From Candidatus Poribacteria bacterium (GTDB lineage Bacteria > Poribacteria > WGA-4E > UBA9662): a stretch of 61,679 nt of DNA. The position numbers and the translations under genes are program-made. This document shows, piece after piece, positions 17,468-25,734 of the stretch. Location: the NCBI GenBank assembly GCA_030748495.1, contig JASMLX010000023.1, positions 1 through 61,679 on the forward strand, written 5' to 3'. Position 1 is the stretch's first letter; each line of letters begins with the position of its first letter. Below the pieces are notes generated by a model that was not told where the DNA came from, ran no database searches, and saw only the letters and a program-made list of their open reading frames with translations.

Positions 17468-18675
17468 TCAGGACCTTCTTCCATCTGTTCCGCCAGCAAT
17501 TTCTCATAAGTCCGATAGTGTTGTTGCATCAATGATTGTTCTCCAATCTGTTGATACAGACGAGCCAAGTTGAGGTGGTAGTAGGGTTGAGTCGGATCCA
17601 ATTCTGCTGCCCGTTGGAAAGAGCCAATTGCTTTGGCGACATCTCCTTGCATCGCGTAGGTCGAACCTAACGTGTTGTATAAAATCGGCTCGTTTGGACT
17701 TATCTCAATTGCACGGAAGAGGGCTCGTCTGGCCGGAACAGGCTGATCCAGACTGATAAAAGCCCGACTTAGCCCCAAGTGGTGTGATACATTTTGTGGT
17801 TCATATTGCAAACAGCGCCTAAAGATTTTAATGGCAAGTTGATAATTGAAACTCTCCATCGAAACATGAGCTAAATCGGTCCAAGCTTCGACGTTATCAG
17901 GGTCGACCTGCGTCAGGCGGGATAAACGCTCATATTCAGCGGATGATTTCTGCAATCGCTGAAACTCCGCCATGGCAGATTGCCCTTTTTCGCGTTGTCC
18001 CAGCCGAAGATAAGCGGTGCCCAAGCCATGGTAGGGTTGGGCATAACCCGGTGCCAGTCGGATCGATTCCTCGAATTGGGTTATTGCCTGTTGATACATT
18101 TTACGATTGAGGTAGGACATCCCCAAATAGTACTGAATTACAGTTGAAAAGGGATTCAACTCCGAGGCTTTGATCAGAGATTGGGTTGCTTGGGCAAATT
18201 GGCGTAGCTTCAGTTGTGTTTGGCCACTTGTTTTCAAAGCCCGGGCATGGAACGGATCTTGCTCAATTACTCGTTTTAATTTGCTTTCCGCCATCTCCCA
18301 TTCCCCCAGGTTAAAGTAGGATTTTGCTTGCAAATAAAGGGACTCAATATCGTCTGTGGCTATAGATAGCGATTTAGTGGTGGCATCGATGGTACTGTTC
18401 CAGAGTTCCGTTTCAGTGTACCCCATAGCCAAGTAGTATTGTATTTCGTGGCGGTTGGGGTCGAGTTCAGCCGCTCTCTCCAGTTGGTTGATAGCAGCTT
18501 CTGTTTCCCCCTGAAACATTAGCATTACACCCCGGTCCAAATGGGCGATACAGGCAGTATCGTTGGCGTCGGGAGACGACATCTCTTCTGCAATAATTTG
18601 CCTTGAGCAAAAAATGCTAAGCAAAAGACAGACGACTTGAAGTCTAATTTGAAAGTGGTAAGTTGGCAAAATCAT
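17464..18675 (-). CDS. Secreted TPR-repeat protein, first gene of the surface operon
   Basis: The protein has 403 residues. A signal peptide (about 1-29) precedes roughly ten tetratricopeptide repeats filling residues 40-395, for example AINQLERAAELDPNRHEIQY, AITQFEESIRLAPGYAQPYH and AIGSFQRAAELDPTQPYYHL. TPR solenoids act as protein-protein scaffolds. It leads a run of genes with overlapping or near-touching ends, so it probably binds one or more of the FGE-like or dockerin products on the outside of the inner membrane. No clear Shine-Dalgarno is seen; upstream a TATAGT-like box lies very close to the ATG, so the promoter is uncertain. Confidence 0.85.
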   Translation of the reverse strand: MILPTYHFQIRLQVVCLLLSIFCSRQIIAEEMSSPDANDTACIAHLDRGVMLMFQGETEAAINQLERAAELDPNRHEIQYYLAMGYTETELWNSTIDATTKSLSIATDDIESLYLQAKSYFNLGEWEMAESKLKRVIEQDPFHARALKTSGQTQLKLRQFAQATQSLIKASELNPFSTVIQYYLGMSYLNRKMYQQAITQFEESIRLAPGYAQPYHGLGTAYLRLGQREKGQSAMAEFQRLQKSSAEYERLSRLTQVDPDNVEAWTDLAHVSMESFNYQLAIKIFRRCLQYEPQNVSHHLGLSRAFISLDQPVPARRALFRAIEISPNEPILYNTLGSTYAMQGDVAKAIGSFQRAAELDPTQPYYHLNLARLYQQIGEQSLMQQHYRTYEKLLAEQMEEGPE

Positions 18676-19121
18676 TTATCTTGATACTATATTCGGATGT
18701 CATATTTTCCTACAAAATGAGGGATTTGTCAATCCCTGTTTCAACTTCACATTAAAAAAACAGTATTTGTAGCATTTCTGTTGTTCTTTCGCTAAGATTA
18801 GGCTATCCCTGATCTACTAGAAATTTACCAACTACAACGATATTCCACCTACCTGCTATTTCAGCCAGTGAGATGATTGAGTTAGCAGAAGAGTTGATAG
18901 TTTCGTACTTCGGGGTATAATGGCTGAAATTGTAAAGAGTACAGGCACGCAACCGTGAATCTCTGAATACTGACCTTTGGTCTAATAGAGAACGTTGGAT
19001 AATCACTTTCAGTTTAAAATTCGTAATTATCCAACCCTTGCTAAACCCACCTGTATCAGAGGGGTAGCGTGTTTGATAGAGCTTGAGTCTCAGTTGCACC
19101 TAGTTTCTTGGGAGACCGGTG
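18676..19121. other. Intergenic region between divergent genes, no gene recognised
   Basis: About 450 bases separate the divergent TPR operon and the second LamG gene. A TTGACA on the minus strand (18727-18732) lies inside a hairpin (GGGATT-TGTC-AATCCC, 18721-18736) but has no good -10. A 98-codon minus-strand open frame (18803-19099) has no recognisable features and I do not call it. Confidence 0.4.
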
Positions 19122-19886
19122 ATGAAAAATATCAGTTTGATTTTAGTAGTAAGTCTAATGATCACTTCAACCGCACACTTATTAGCTAAGGATTTTGGTA
19201 ACTTGATCGCTTACTATAGTTTCGATAATATCAAAGGGGATACTATTATTAATGAAGTCAATGACAAAAAGTTTGCCGGTAAAATAAAAGGAGTGACTGA
19301 GATCGGAGCGGGCAAGTTTGGAAAAGGTATCTCTTTTGCCGGTAAGGCAGAGGCTAAACGAATTGCTATCGAAGAGGCATACCCGTATGGTGATACCGAC
19401 CTTAGTATTCCTCTATGGGTCAAGGTGCCCAAAGGTGCTAACAATAACACTCGTGTTGGTGTAATAATGGGTAATTACAATAAGCCCAATAATTGTAATA
19501 TCGAGATCCATGCCCTAGGTCAGGTTAGATGGTGGTGGAACAATGGAGAGCGCGATCATAAAGCTAAGCGGGATTTGAGGGATGGGAAGTGGCACCACCT
19601 GGTCTTTATACGGGATAAGTCTAATAAAAAGTTTATGATGTACATTGACGGTAAGGTCGAAATGGAGGCAGATGGAGCGGTAACAGACGTAAAACCGTTA
19701 CCACAATGGATTGGTGGGGACCAAAGAGGTGATAACTCTCACTGGTTCCACGGCTGGATGGATGATTTTTCCATCTGGACTGAAGTTTTGGATGCTAAGG
19801 AGATCAGGGAAATCATGGAAAAAGGAATACTCTCAGTAACAGGTAAGGAGAAGTTAGCCGTCTTTTGGGCTAAGGTGAAATCCTAG
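19122..19886 (+). CDS. Secreted LamG-domain protein with KLxxxW tail
   Basis: The protein has 254 residues. ATG 19122 is preferred to the GTG three bases earlier because GGGAG (19110-19114) is spaced seven bases from it. The signal peptide ends near residue 22 (AHLLA). Residues about 25-235 are a LamG-type jelly roll (LIAYYSFDN, LSIPLWVKVP, GKWHHLVFIRDKSNKK, MYIDGKVEMEADG, GWMDDFSIWTEVL). The final residues SVTGKEKLAVFWAKVKS repeat the tail seen in the proteins at 8469-9257 and 13401-14288. Codon choice is more A/T-rich than its neighbours. It stands alone, upstream of a decayed region. A binding role at the surface is the best guess. Confidence 0.83.
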   Translation: MKNISLILVVSLMITSTAHLLAKDFGNLIAYYSFDNIKGDTIINEVNDKKFAGKIKGVTEIGAGKFGKGISFAGKAEAKRIAIEEAYPYGDTDLSIPLWVKVPKGANNNTRVGVIMGNYNKPNNCNIEIHALGQVRWWWNNGERDHKAKRDLRDGKWHHLVFIRDKSNKKFMMYIDGKVEMEADGAVTDVKPLPQWIGGDQRGDNSHWFHGWMDDFSIWTEVLDAKEIREIMEKGILSVTGKEKLAVFWAKVKS

Positions 19887-20326
19887 CCGGAAAACCCCAT
19901 TAATCCTTCAAAACTACCTTTAGTTCACATTGAGTACCCCTCCCCAGAAAAATCAGAATAGAACTGAAGCCCTCCCTTTACCAAGGTGCACTGTACGGCA
20001 GAACCTCGTTCATCCCATCTCTTGGCCAATCAAACTGTCTCCAATGGTCATTTCGATCAAGTTAATGGGTAACCAAGCAGTTTGGCTGGTTGCCATTGAC
20101 AATCATCCGGCCGGAACTCAATCTCTTGGGCCAGTAAAGCCGTCTCAACCTTGGTTGCCAGTTTAGCCCATGGTTGGCGTTAGTTTTTTCTGCCAACTAA
20201 AAAGTGTCCGAATGGAAAGATTAAACTGGTGACTGACGGGTTCAAAAGTCAGTCCTTTTTCTCTTGGATCGGAAAAACTGTGGTTCGAAAATTGAGGCAA
20301 CATGTCATGGCGTCTATTATGCCATA
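19887..20326. other. Decayed sequence, nothing assigned
   Basis: About 440 bases after the LamG gene hold only broken frames. On the minus strand a coding-like stretch (about 20065-20165) reads KLATKVETALLAQEIEFRPD and meets stops at once; I do not recognise it. No terminator or promoter is evident. Confidence 0.4.
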
Positions 20327-20800
20327 CTATAATGATTTAGCTCTAATCGTGATGCCTTGGGCCTCGGCCGGCACGAAGCACCGCGGGGATGAATTTTCCC
20401 CAGAGGCCTTCAAAGAGAAACCGAGGCCACAGTCGCCATAGTGGTGATGGTTGTGAAAGGAAAACTCCTGTGGCCCATGAGTTTCATCTTCGGCATGGTC
20501 CAGGTCCAGAACAATCACGATGGCAACTCTGGAATAACAGCCGATGAACTTATCCACCAAAACCTGAGCCCGTCGATAGAGGTCTTGTGATGTGGCCACA
20601 TTCTCCCGGCCGGAAAAGGTGGCCGCACGGGCCAGATCCAGATCTTCTTCGAGAAGGGAACGCCCCACCCCCATCTTGAACCGAGGGTCTTTGCCAAGTG
20701 GATTGGCGTCATTGGCCTCTTCATAGCCGCCGGCGATTCGAGAGACGCGTTGCCCCATCAGATCGACCCGTCGCTGGTCAATGTCGGAAGGATGAGGTTG
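20327..20800 (-). mobile_element. IS1380-family transposase fragment
   Basis: The minus-strand frame resembles the N-terminal half of IS1380-type DDE transposases: IDQRRVDLMGQRVSRIAGG, YEEANDANPLGKDPRFKMG, LDLARAATFSGRENVATSQD, then VIVLDLDHAEDETHGPQ with the first catalytic Asp, and EFSFHNHHHYGDCGLGFSL. The frame is lost after about residue 143 and the rest of the transposase is missing. Terminal repeats were not found. The element is dead. Confidence 0.75.
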
Positions 20801-21087
20801 ATCATTACGCTATTTGATAGGTCAAGTCAGTTGAATCGGCCGCTCTACTCTACTGAGGATCAGAGGAGCTTAATCCGTAGAGAGTAGACCAGCATTAAAA
20901 TCAGCGCAGATTGTTAACCCATTGCTTGCAGGGAATCGAAGTTGTGCCGGACTGGACTGAGTGATGGTGTTTCTCTTTTTCATTCTTCCGAATAGCTTTA
21001 CCAAAAACTTTATCATACTCAATTAGTTCAACGATTATCACCCTTTTTATGAAATATTCAGACTAGAGAAAAGAGCTGACCAAAAAG

Positions 21088-21122
21088 AAAAAGGAGTATC
21101 CAACATTGGGTACTCCTTTTTT
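21088..21122. terminator. Strong bidirectional intrinsic terminator
   Basis: GGAGTATCCA (21093-21102) pairs with TGGGTACTCC (21107-21116), one T-G pair, across a four-base loop. It is flanked by five As on the left (21088-21092) and six Ts on the right (21117-21122), so it can work on both strands. No living gene ends here: the nearest left-hand feature is the dead IS1380 piece. It may close an unseen short transcript. Confidence 0.7.
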
Positions 21123-21227
21123 GTTAAGATGAACCAGATATGAGGGATTCACGATACGAAGTCTGTCCTCCAGTGTGTTCTTTATGGATAAAAGGGTGAA
21201 TTTTCGTGTCAGGAAATTTGGAGATCC

Positions 21228-21249
21228 CCCCGGTTATAACGGGGTTTTT
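21228..21249 (+). terminator. Intrinsic terminator candidate
   Basis: CCCCG (21228-21232) pairs with CGGGG (21240-21244) over a seven-base loop and is followed by TTTTT. It lies about 60 bases before the ruined oxidoreductase gene. Confidence 0.5.
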
Positions 21250-21307
21250 ATTAGAATGGCATAGTTAAATGGAACCGTGTTAGATCACCTTAGCCAAAGG
21301 AGTTGAG

Positions 21308-21990
21308 ATGGCATCTGTCAAGCTCAGCATTGTTGGCTTGGGTCATGGATGGTGGAAACAGTAAAGAAAATCGAGGGCGCCCAGGTTGCAACCGCCGCTG
21401 AGAATATGCCCGCCCGCCTGGACAGTATGGGCGGTACTGAAGCCTGTGAGAAGGAAAATGATCTCAGGCTTTACCAAGATGCGGACCAGATGATGGATGA
21501 TGAGAGTCGCTGGACATGATCGCACTGGCGGTGATGCCCAAACACCGCCAGGCGCTGATCGAGAAGCCCTGGGCTGGAAATGTCCAAATTGGAAGAGAAC
21601 TGGTTGAGTTGTGCCACAGTTTTGATGCGCGCTGTCAGATCGAATTTCCGATCCGTTGTATGCCGGCAATGGTACGGTTGCGAGAACTGATGACAGGCAA
21701 TCTGGGCAAAGGGTGGATGGCGAATGTTAATCTGATGATGGGCTGGTGTCCTATGCCAGAGGCTTCGCTGACCTGTGGTGGAATCGGTGCGGCTTGTGTC
21801 GATGGCGGATATCTTCTGGAGATTTGGACAAAGAACAGACCGGCACGCATAAGCGGAAGGCTGTGGTTGCCGTATACGCTGGAATGGGCCCTAAGGGAGG
21901 CCAAAGAATCTACAGTCGAGAGGTTTCAAGCGCCTAAGCGATTCACCTTGATGGAGTACAATAGTGCGTGCATTCTTCAACACCGTTCGA
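21308..21990 (+). pseudogene. Gfo/Idh/MocA oxidoreductase, broken by frameshifts
   Basis: An AAGGAG-ATG start (21308) opens MASVKLSIVGLGHGWWK, a Rossmann start, but a frameshift follows directly. The next frame reads TVKKIEGAQVATAAENMPA and RLYQDADQMMDDES. After a second shift (about 21512) it reads LDMIALAVMPKHRQALIEKP, with the EKP motif, then GRELVELCHSFDARCQIEF and LRELMTGNLGKGWMANVNL. The C-terminal domain then dissolves. A living gene of this family would have about 340-400 residues; here no frame exceeds 160. An inactivated catabolic gene in a decaying region. Confidence 0.65.
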
Positions 21991-22866
21991 AGGGGTAACC
22001 CTGTAGTCGCAACACCAGAAGACGGACTGACTGCAACAGCCATGGCCATTCAGAAGCCTATTCTTACGGGCAATCCCACCCGAAAGAATCCATAGTAAAC
22101 CTGTCTTTAGCACTAAAAGCCAAAGTGGTCTAACCGTAATCAGAACGATCCATCCCATACCGATATAGACCCATCGATAGTTCAGGAAAGCCTTTACCGG
22201 CAACCGCCTTCAGACTTATACACCCATTAATGCTAAACTCCATACGATGCCGATTAGGCTCCACCTTGACAATTCGTCAGATGGGAGTGCGTTCGGCGCG
22301 CTCCCAAGATCCGCTTGGCCTGAACCGCGACCGGCGAGCGAGCACTGGTAGAGATCCTAATCGATAATGGCAGACGGGAAGAAGGTGTCGGAGCAATCGA
22401 ATCTCGGTTGGCCAACTATCCGCACGGGCAGTGGATCCAATGCTATCGATTCGGGCGTTCAGAGATGACGGCAACTCAAAACGGGATCCTCAGCAACGCC
22501 ATCATCGTATCCGATGTTAGCGGTAGCTAATAGCTAGCCTCAGACCGGTTATTCGATATCTCATCTACACTGATCTATATCGCTGATCCGGACCAAATGG
22601 GGCCGGCTACTTCACCTTCAAGGTAAGCGTCAGGGAAGATCAAGTTTTACCGCTTCAATTCGACGTCGAAGGCGCCGATACCGATACCCTATTGACCTAT
22701 ACCATCATCGATCCGTCTCAATAGAGGTAGGTGCTGATAAGCGAGGAACAGTATGACTGCCAACCCCTATCTCCACCCAATTTCTTTGGTCTTGACACTT
22801 TAGAATTCACCGTTGGCAAAACCGGTATGCAGAACCGGTAATTGAGATTTGGAATTCACTAATTCG
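21991..22866. other. Decayed region with coding remnants and one hairpin
   Basis: Stretches of protein-like sequence survive on the plus strand. About 22340-22530 reads VEILIDNGRREEGVGAIES and later LSNAIIVSDVSGS before a stop (family unknown). About 22617-22724 reads YFTFKVSVREDQVLPLQFD and DTLLTYTIIDPSQ, which resembles a cadherin-like tandem-95 Ig repeat. A nine-pair hairpin with TTCGG loop occupies 22283-22305 (GGGAGTGCG / CGCGCTCCC). No intact gene is present. Confidence 0.4.
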
Positions 22867-24276
22867 CTATTCTACAATATAAGGCTGGTCGCCGGCCTCA
22901 GCTTGCAACCGGTCCAACTCCACCGTCAATTCGGCTTGAATTTGGGCATAAGCGGGATCATCGTAGACGCTGTTCATTTCGCAGGGATCTTTTTCCAAGT
23001 CGAACATCTCCCATTCAGGCGGACGCGGATCATCGGCCGAGCCGGGAGTGTCCAACCCATCGGCATAATAGTAGATCAACTTATATCGGTGGGTTCTCAC
23101 GCCATAATGTGCGTAGACATTGTGATGGGCCAGGTGCATCCAGTAGCGGTAATACATCGAGGTACGCCAACCTTGCGGTAACCCGCCCCGCATTAGGGGG
23201 CGGAAACTGGTGCCTTGCATCTCATTAGGCGTATCGACCCCAGCGCAATCGAGAAACGTCGGCGCAAAGTCAAGGTTGAGAATCATGTCGTCGTTGATCG
23301 TGCCCGCTTCAATCTCGCGTGGGTAGCGCATAACATACGGCATGCGCAGCGACTCTTCATACATAAATCGCTTGTCATACCAACCGTGATCGCCCAGGAA
23401 AAAGCCCTGGTCGGAGGTGTAGACCACGATCGTGTTCTCGGCTAATCCTTCCTGGTCTAGGTAATCCAGCAACCGTCCTATATTGTTGTCGATGGAGGCC
23501 ACGCATCTCAGGTAGTCCTTAATGTAGCGTTGATATTTCCATTTCTTCTCTTCTTCAGCCGTTAATCCCTCTGGGACGGGAAACTTGAGGTCGCGGGGCG
23601 TCATGTCCCGGTCGATGCGCATCTTGGCCTCCCTAGCTGCTGAAGCCCGATTGCTGTAGTCGTCGTTGAAGGTTTCCGGTTCCGGGATATCGATATCTTC
23701 GTAGAGGTGCATCAGCTTTTCGTCCGGATCCCAGGGACGATGCGGCGCCTTGTGGTGGGACATCAACATGAAGGGGCGATCGGTGTCCCGTGCCTTTAGC
23801 CAATCCAGCGATAAATCTGTGATAATATCGGTTGTGTAACCGGGAAAGACTCTCTTTTCGCCCATGTCAATCATTTCCGGATCGTGGTATAACCCTTGTC
23901 CCGGCAGCACGTTCCAATAGTCGAAGCCGGTTGGGTCTGCGTGTCCACCGTGACCTAGATGCCATTTGCCGACGATAGCTGTCTGGTACCTTTCAGCCTG
24001 CAATAATTTAGGGAAAGTGGTCAGGCGACCATCCAGTCTGGAAGAGAGTGTGGTCACGTTATTGACATGATTATGGGTTCCTGTTAGAATGGTGGCTCGA
24101 CTGGGTGTACAAATCGAATTGGTACAGAAACAGTTGTTGAATCTCATGCCGCCTTCGGCAATTCGATCGATATTGGGGGTCTGGTTGATCTGACTACCGT
24201 AGGCACTGATGGCGTGCGAGGCGTGATCATCCGACATGATGAATAAAATGTTAGGTCTTTGGGTTTGATCGCTCAC
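22867..24276 (-). CDS. Type I (formylglycine-dependent) sulfatase
   Basis: The protein has 469 residues; the start is GTG 24276 with AGGAG six bases before it. The S1-type sulfatase signature CTPSRATILTG is present, with Cys56 as the residue to be converted to formylglycine. Metal-site acids include Asp16-Asp17 in FIMSDDHAS and the later YTSDQGFFLGDHGW. GKWHLGHGG and SHHKAPHRPW are also typical of active-site walls, and the C-terminal EMFDLEKDPCEMNSV block is the usual sub-domain of arylsulfatase/heparan-sulfatase-like members. There is no signal peptide, so it should act in the cytoplasm on imported sulfated compounds. It is transcribed from a near-perfect promoter (24378-24406), divergent from the MLE/PhyH/sulfatase operon. 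Exact substrate unknown. Confidence 0.92.
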   Translation of the reverse strand: MSDQTQRPNILFIMSDDHASHAISAYGSQINQTPNIDRIAEGGMRFNNCFCTNSICTPSRATILTGTHNHVNNVTTLSSRLDGRLTTFPKLLQAERYQTAIVGKWHLGHGGHADPTGFDYWNVLPGQGLYHDPEMIDMGEKRVFPGYTTDIITDLSLDWLKARDTDRPFMLMSHHKAPHRPWDPDEKLMHLYEDIDIPEPETFNDDYSNRASAAREAKMRIDRDMTPRDLKFPVPEGLTAEEEKKWKYQRYIKDYLRCVASIDNNIGRLLDYLDQEGLAENTIVVYTSDQGFFLGDHGWYDKRFMYEESLRMPYVMRYPREIEAGTINDDMILNLDFAPTFLDCAGVDTPNEMQGTSFRPLMRGGLPQGWRTSMYYRYWMHLAHHNVYAHYGVRTHRYKLIYYYADGLDTPGSADDPRPPEWEMFDLEKDPCEMNSVYDDPAYAQIQAELTVELDRLQAEAGDQPYIVE

Positions 24277-24297
24277 GAAGTACTCCTGCTAGGTGGT

Positions 24298-24317
24298 CGC
24301 CGACTTGCCAGTCGGTG
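24298..24317. repeat. CGAC/GTCG hairpin repeat (copy A) in the sulfatase leader
   Basis: CGCCGACT (24298-24305) and AGTCGGTG (24310-24317) form an eight-pair hairpin with one G-T pair. An alternative stem CCAGTC-GGT-GACTGG (24308-24322) uses part of the same bases, so the two cannot form together. On the minus strand this lies about 12 bases before the Shine-Dalgarno of the sulfatase gene. Downstream bases (GAAGTTGGG) are shared with copy B at 36362. Confidence 0.5.
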
Positions 24318-24377
24318 ACTGGAAGTTGGGCAATGACATGACTGGTCAGACTGATCGAAATCTTCCCTGTGGGAATT

Positions 24378-24406
24378 ATTATATTGTCTTTACCATCGGG
24401 TGTCAA
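24378..24406 (-). promoter_or_regulatory. Consensus sigma-70 promoter of the sulfatase gene
   Basis: On the minus strand TTGACA (24401-24406), a 17-bp spacer and TATAAT (24378-24383) match the consensus at all twelve positions. Transcription should begin near 24371, immediately entering a TTCCC-ACA-GGGAA hairpin and then the repeat-derived hairpins of the roughly 95-base leader. Confidence 0.8.
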
Positions 24407-24468
24407 CTTGGCAACCAACCAACTCTCCCTGAGAACAGATAAACAGACAAAACAGTGACGAGGTGCAA

Positions 24469-25656
24469 ATGAAGATAACTGAAATAACAACTTACGTGGT
24501 TGATGCCGGTTGGCGACCGTGGATCTTTATTCAGATCGACACGGATCAGGGTATTACCGGTTTTGGAGAGTGCAGCGACGGGCGGAATCCGCGTGCTGTT
24601 GTCGGCGCCATTGAAGATATGAAGCCTTTGTTGATTGGTAGAGATCCCCGCGCTTATGAGATGCGGTTTTGGGATATGATCCGAGGAACGCGTCAGAGTC
24701 CTGGCGGAATTGCGGCCAAGGGGATCGCCGGCATCGAACTGGCCCTGGTCGATATCAAAGCCAGAGCTTTGGGGATTTCGGTAGTAGAGCTTTTTGGCGG
24801 ACCGACACGGGAGGAGGTCCGCCTGTATTGGTCACATTGTGGTACCACCAGAGCCCGACACTACCAACTGCTGGGTACGCCGCCTCTCGAAACTATGGAC
24901 GATATCGCGGCACTGGGTCGAGAAGTTGTCAGCAAAGGCTTCACTGCCCTCAAGACCAATATCGTGATGCCAGGAGATCCGGCCTCAGTCTATTTTACCG
25001 GTTTTGGTGGTGAGCCCGGCACTACCGACGGTGCGGTCAGTAAACGCCTACTAACCCAGATCGAAACGTTGATCGGTACCTTAAGAGATGCGGTTGGCCC
25101 AGAGGTGGATATTAATCTGGACCTCAACTTCAACTTCAAACCGGAGGCCTGTATGCGTATCGCTCAGGTGTTGGAGTCTTTTGACCTGCTCTGGTTGGAG
25201 ATCGACATGTACGACCATCAGGCCATCCGCCAGATCAAGGACTCAACCTCGACCAAAATCTGTACTGGTGAAAACCTGTTTTATATGCGGGAATTTATCC
25301 CCTACTTTGAGTCTCGTGCGGCCGATATATTTATGATTGATGTGCCGTGGAACGGCTTTTCCCAATCCAAAAAGATCGGTGATCTAGCCGAAGTTTATCA
25401 GCTCAATGTGGCTCCACATAACTACTATAGTCATCTAGCCTCTTTCATCAGCGCTAGCTTATGCGCAGTTTTACCCAATGTCCGAATTTTGGAGATCGAC
25501 ATCGACGATGTGCCGTGGAAAAACGATCTGGTCACCACCGTTCCGGAGATCTCCGACGGATATATGAACGTGCCAACAACTCCTGGCTGGGGTACCGACC
25601 TCAATCTGGAATCGATACAGGATCATCTGTGGCAAAACCGTCGTGCCAACTGGTAA
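24469..25656 (+). CDS. Mandelate racemase / muconate-lactonizing-type enolase-superfamily enzyme
   Basis: The protein has 395 residues from ATG 24469, with GAGG five bases before it; a GTG six bases upstream is less likely. The N-terminal capping domain (about 1-115) contains TGFGECSDGRNP. The barrel carries the FTALKTN lysine strand (around 160), metal ligands in INLDLNFNF (Asp), LLWLEIDMYD (Glu) and KICTGENLF (Glu), and the His of VAPHNYYSHLAS as the second acid/base. This set is typical of dehydratases of acid sugars in the mandelate racemase group, which abstract a proton next to a carboxylate. It leads a plus-strand operon with a PhyH dioxygenase 78 bases later and a sulfatase, pointing to catabolism of a (sulfated) sugar acid. 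Substrate inferred only. Confidence 0.88.
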   Translation: MKITEITTYVVDAGWRPWIFIQIDTDQGITGFGECSDGRNPRAVVGAIEDMKPLLIGRDPRAYEMRFWDMIRGTRQSPGGIAAKGIAGIELALVDIKARALGISVVELFGGPTREEVRLYWSHCGTTRARHYQLLGTPPLETMDDIAALGREVVSKGFTALKTNIVMPGDPASVYFTGFGGEPGTTDGAVSKRLLTQIETLIGTLRDAVGPEVDINLDLNFNFKPEACMRIAQVLESFDLLWLEIDMYDHQAIRQIKDSTSTKICTGENLFYMREFIPYFESRAADIFMIDVPWNGFSQSKKIGDLAEVYQLNVAPHNYYSHLASFISASLCAVLPNVRILEIDIDDVPWKNDLVTTVPEISDGYMNVPTTPGWGTDLNLESIQDHLWQNRRANW

Positions 25657-25734
25657 TTCAGATTTAGAATTCACTATCCGCTTAACTATAACCAAATCAA
25701 ATACTCAACACAAACGAATCGGAGAGTTAAAGTT

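Noticed and set aside
2451..18675. Diversity-generating retroelement acting on the FGE-fold genes
   Set aside because: FGE folds are frequent DGR targets, but I found no reverse transcriptase and no template/variable repeat pair in the window.
18803..19099. Minus-strand 98-codon open frame between divergent genes
   Set aside because: No start signal, no family, no neighbour logic.
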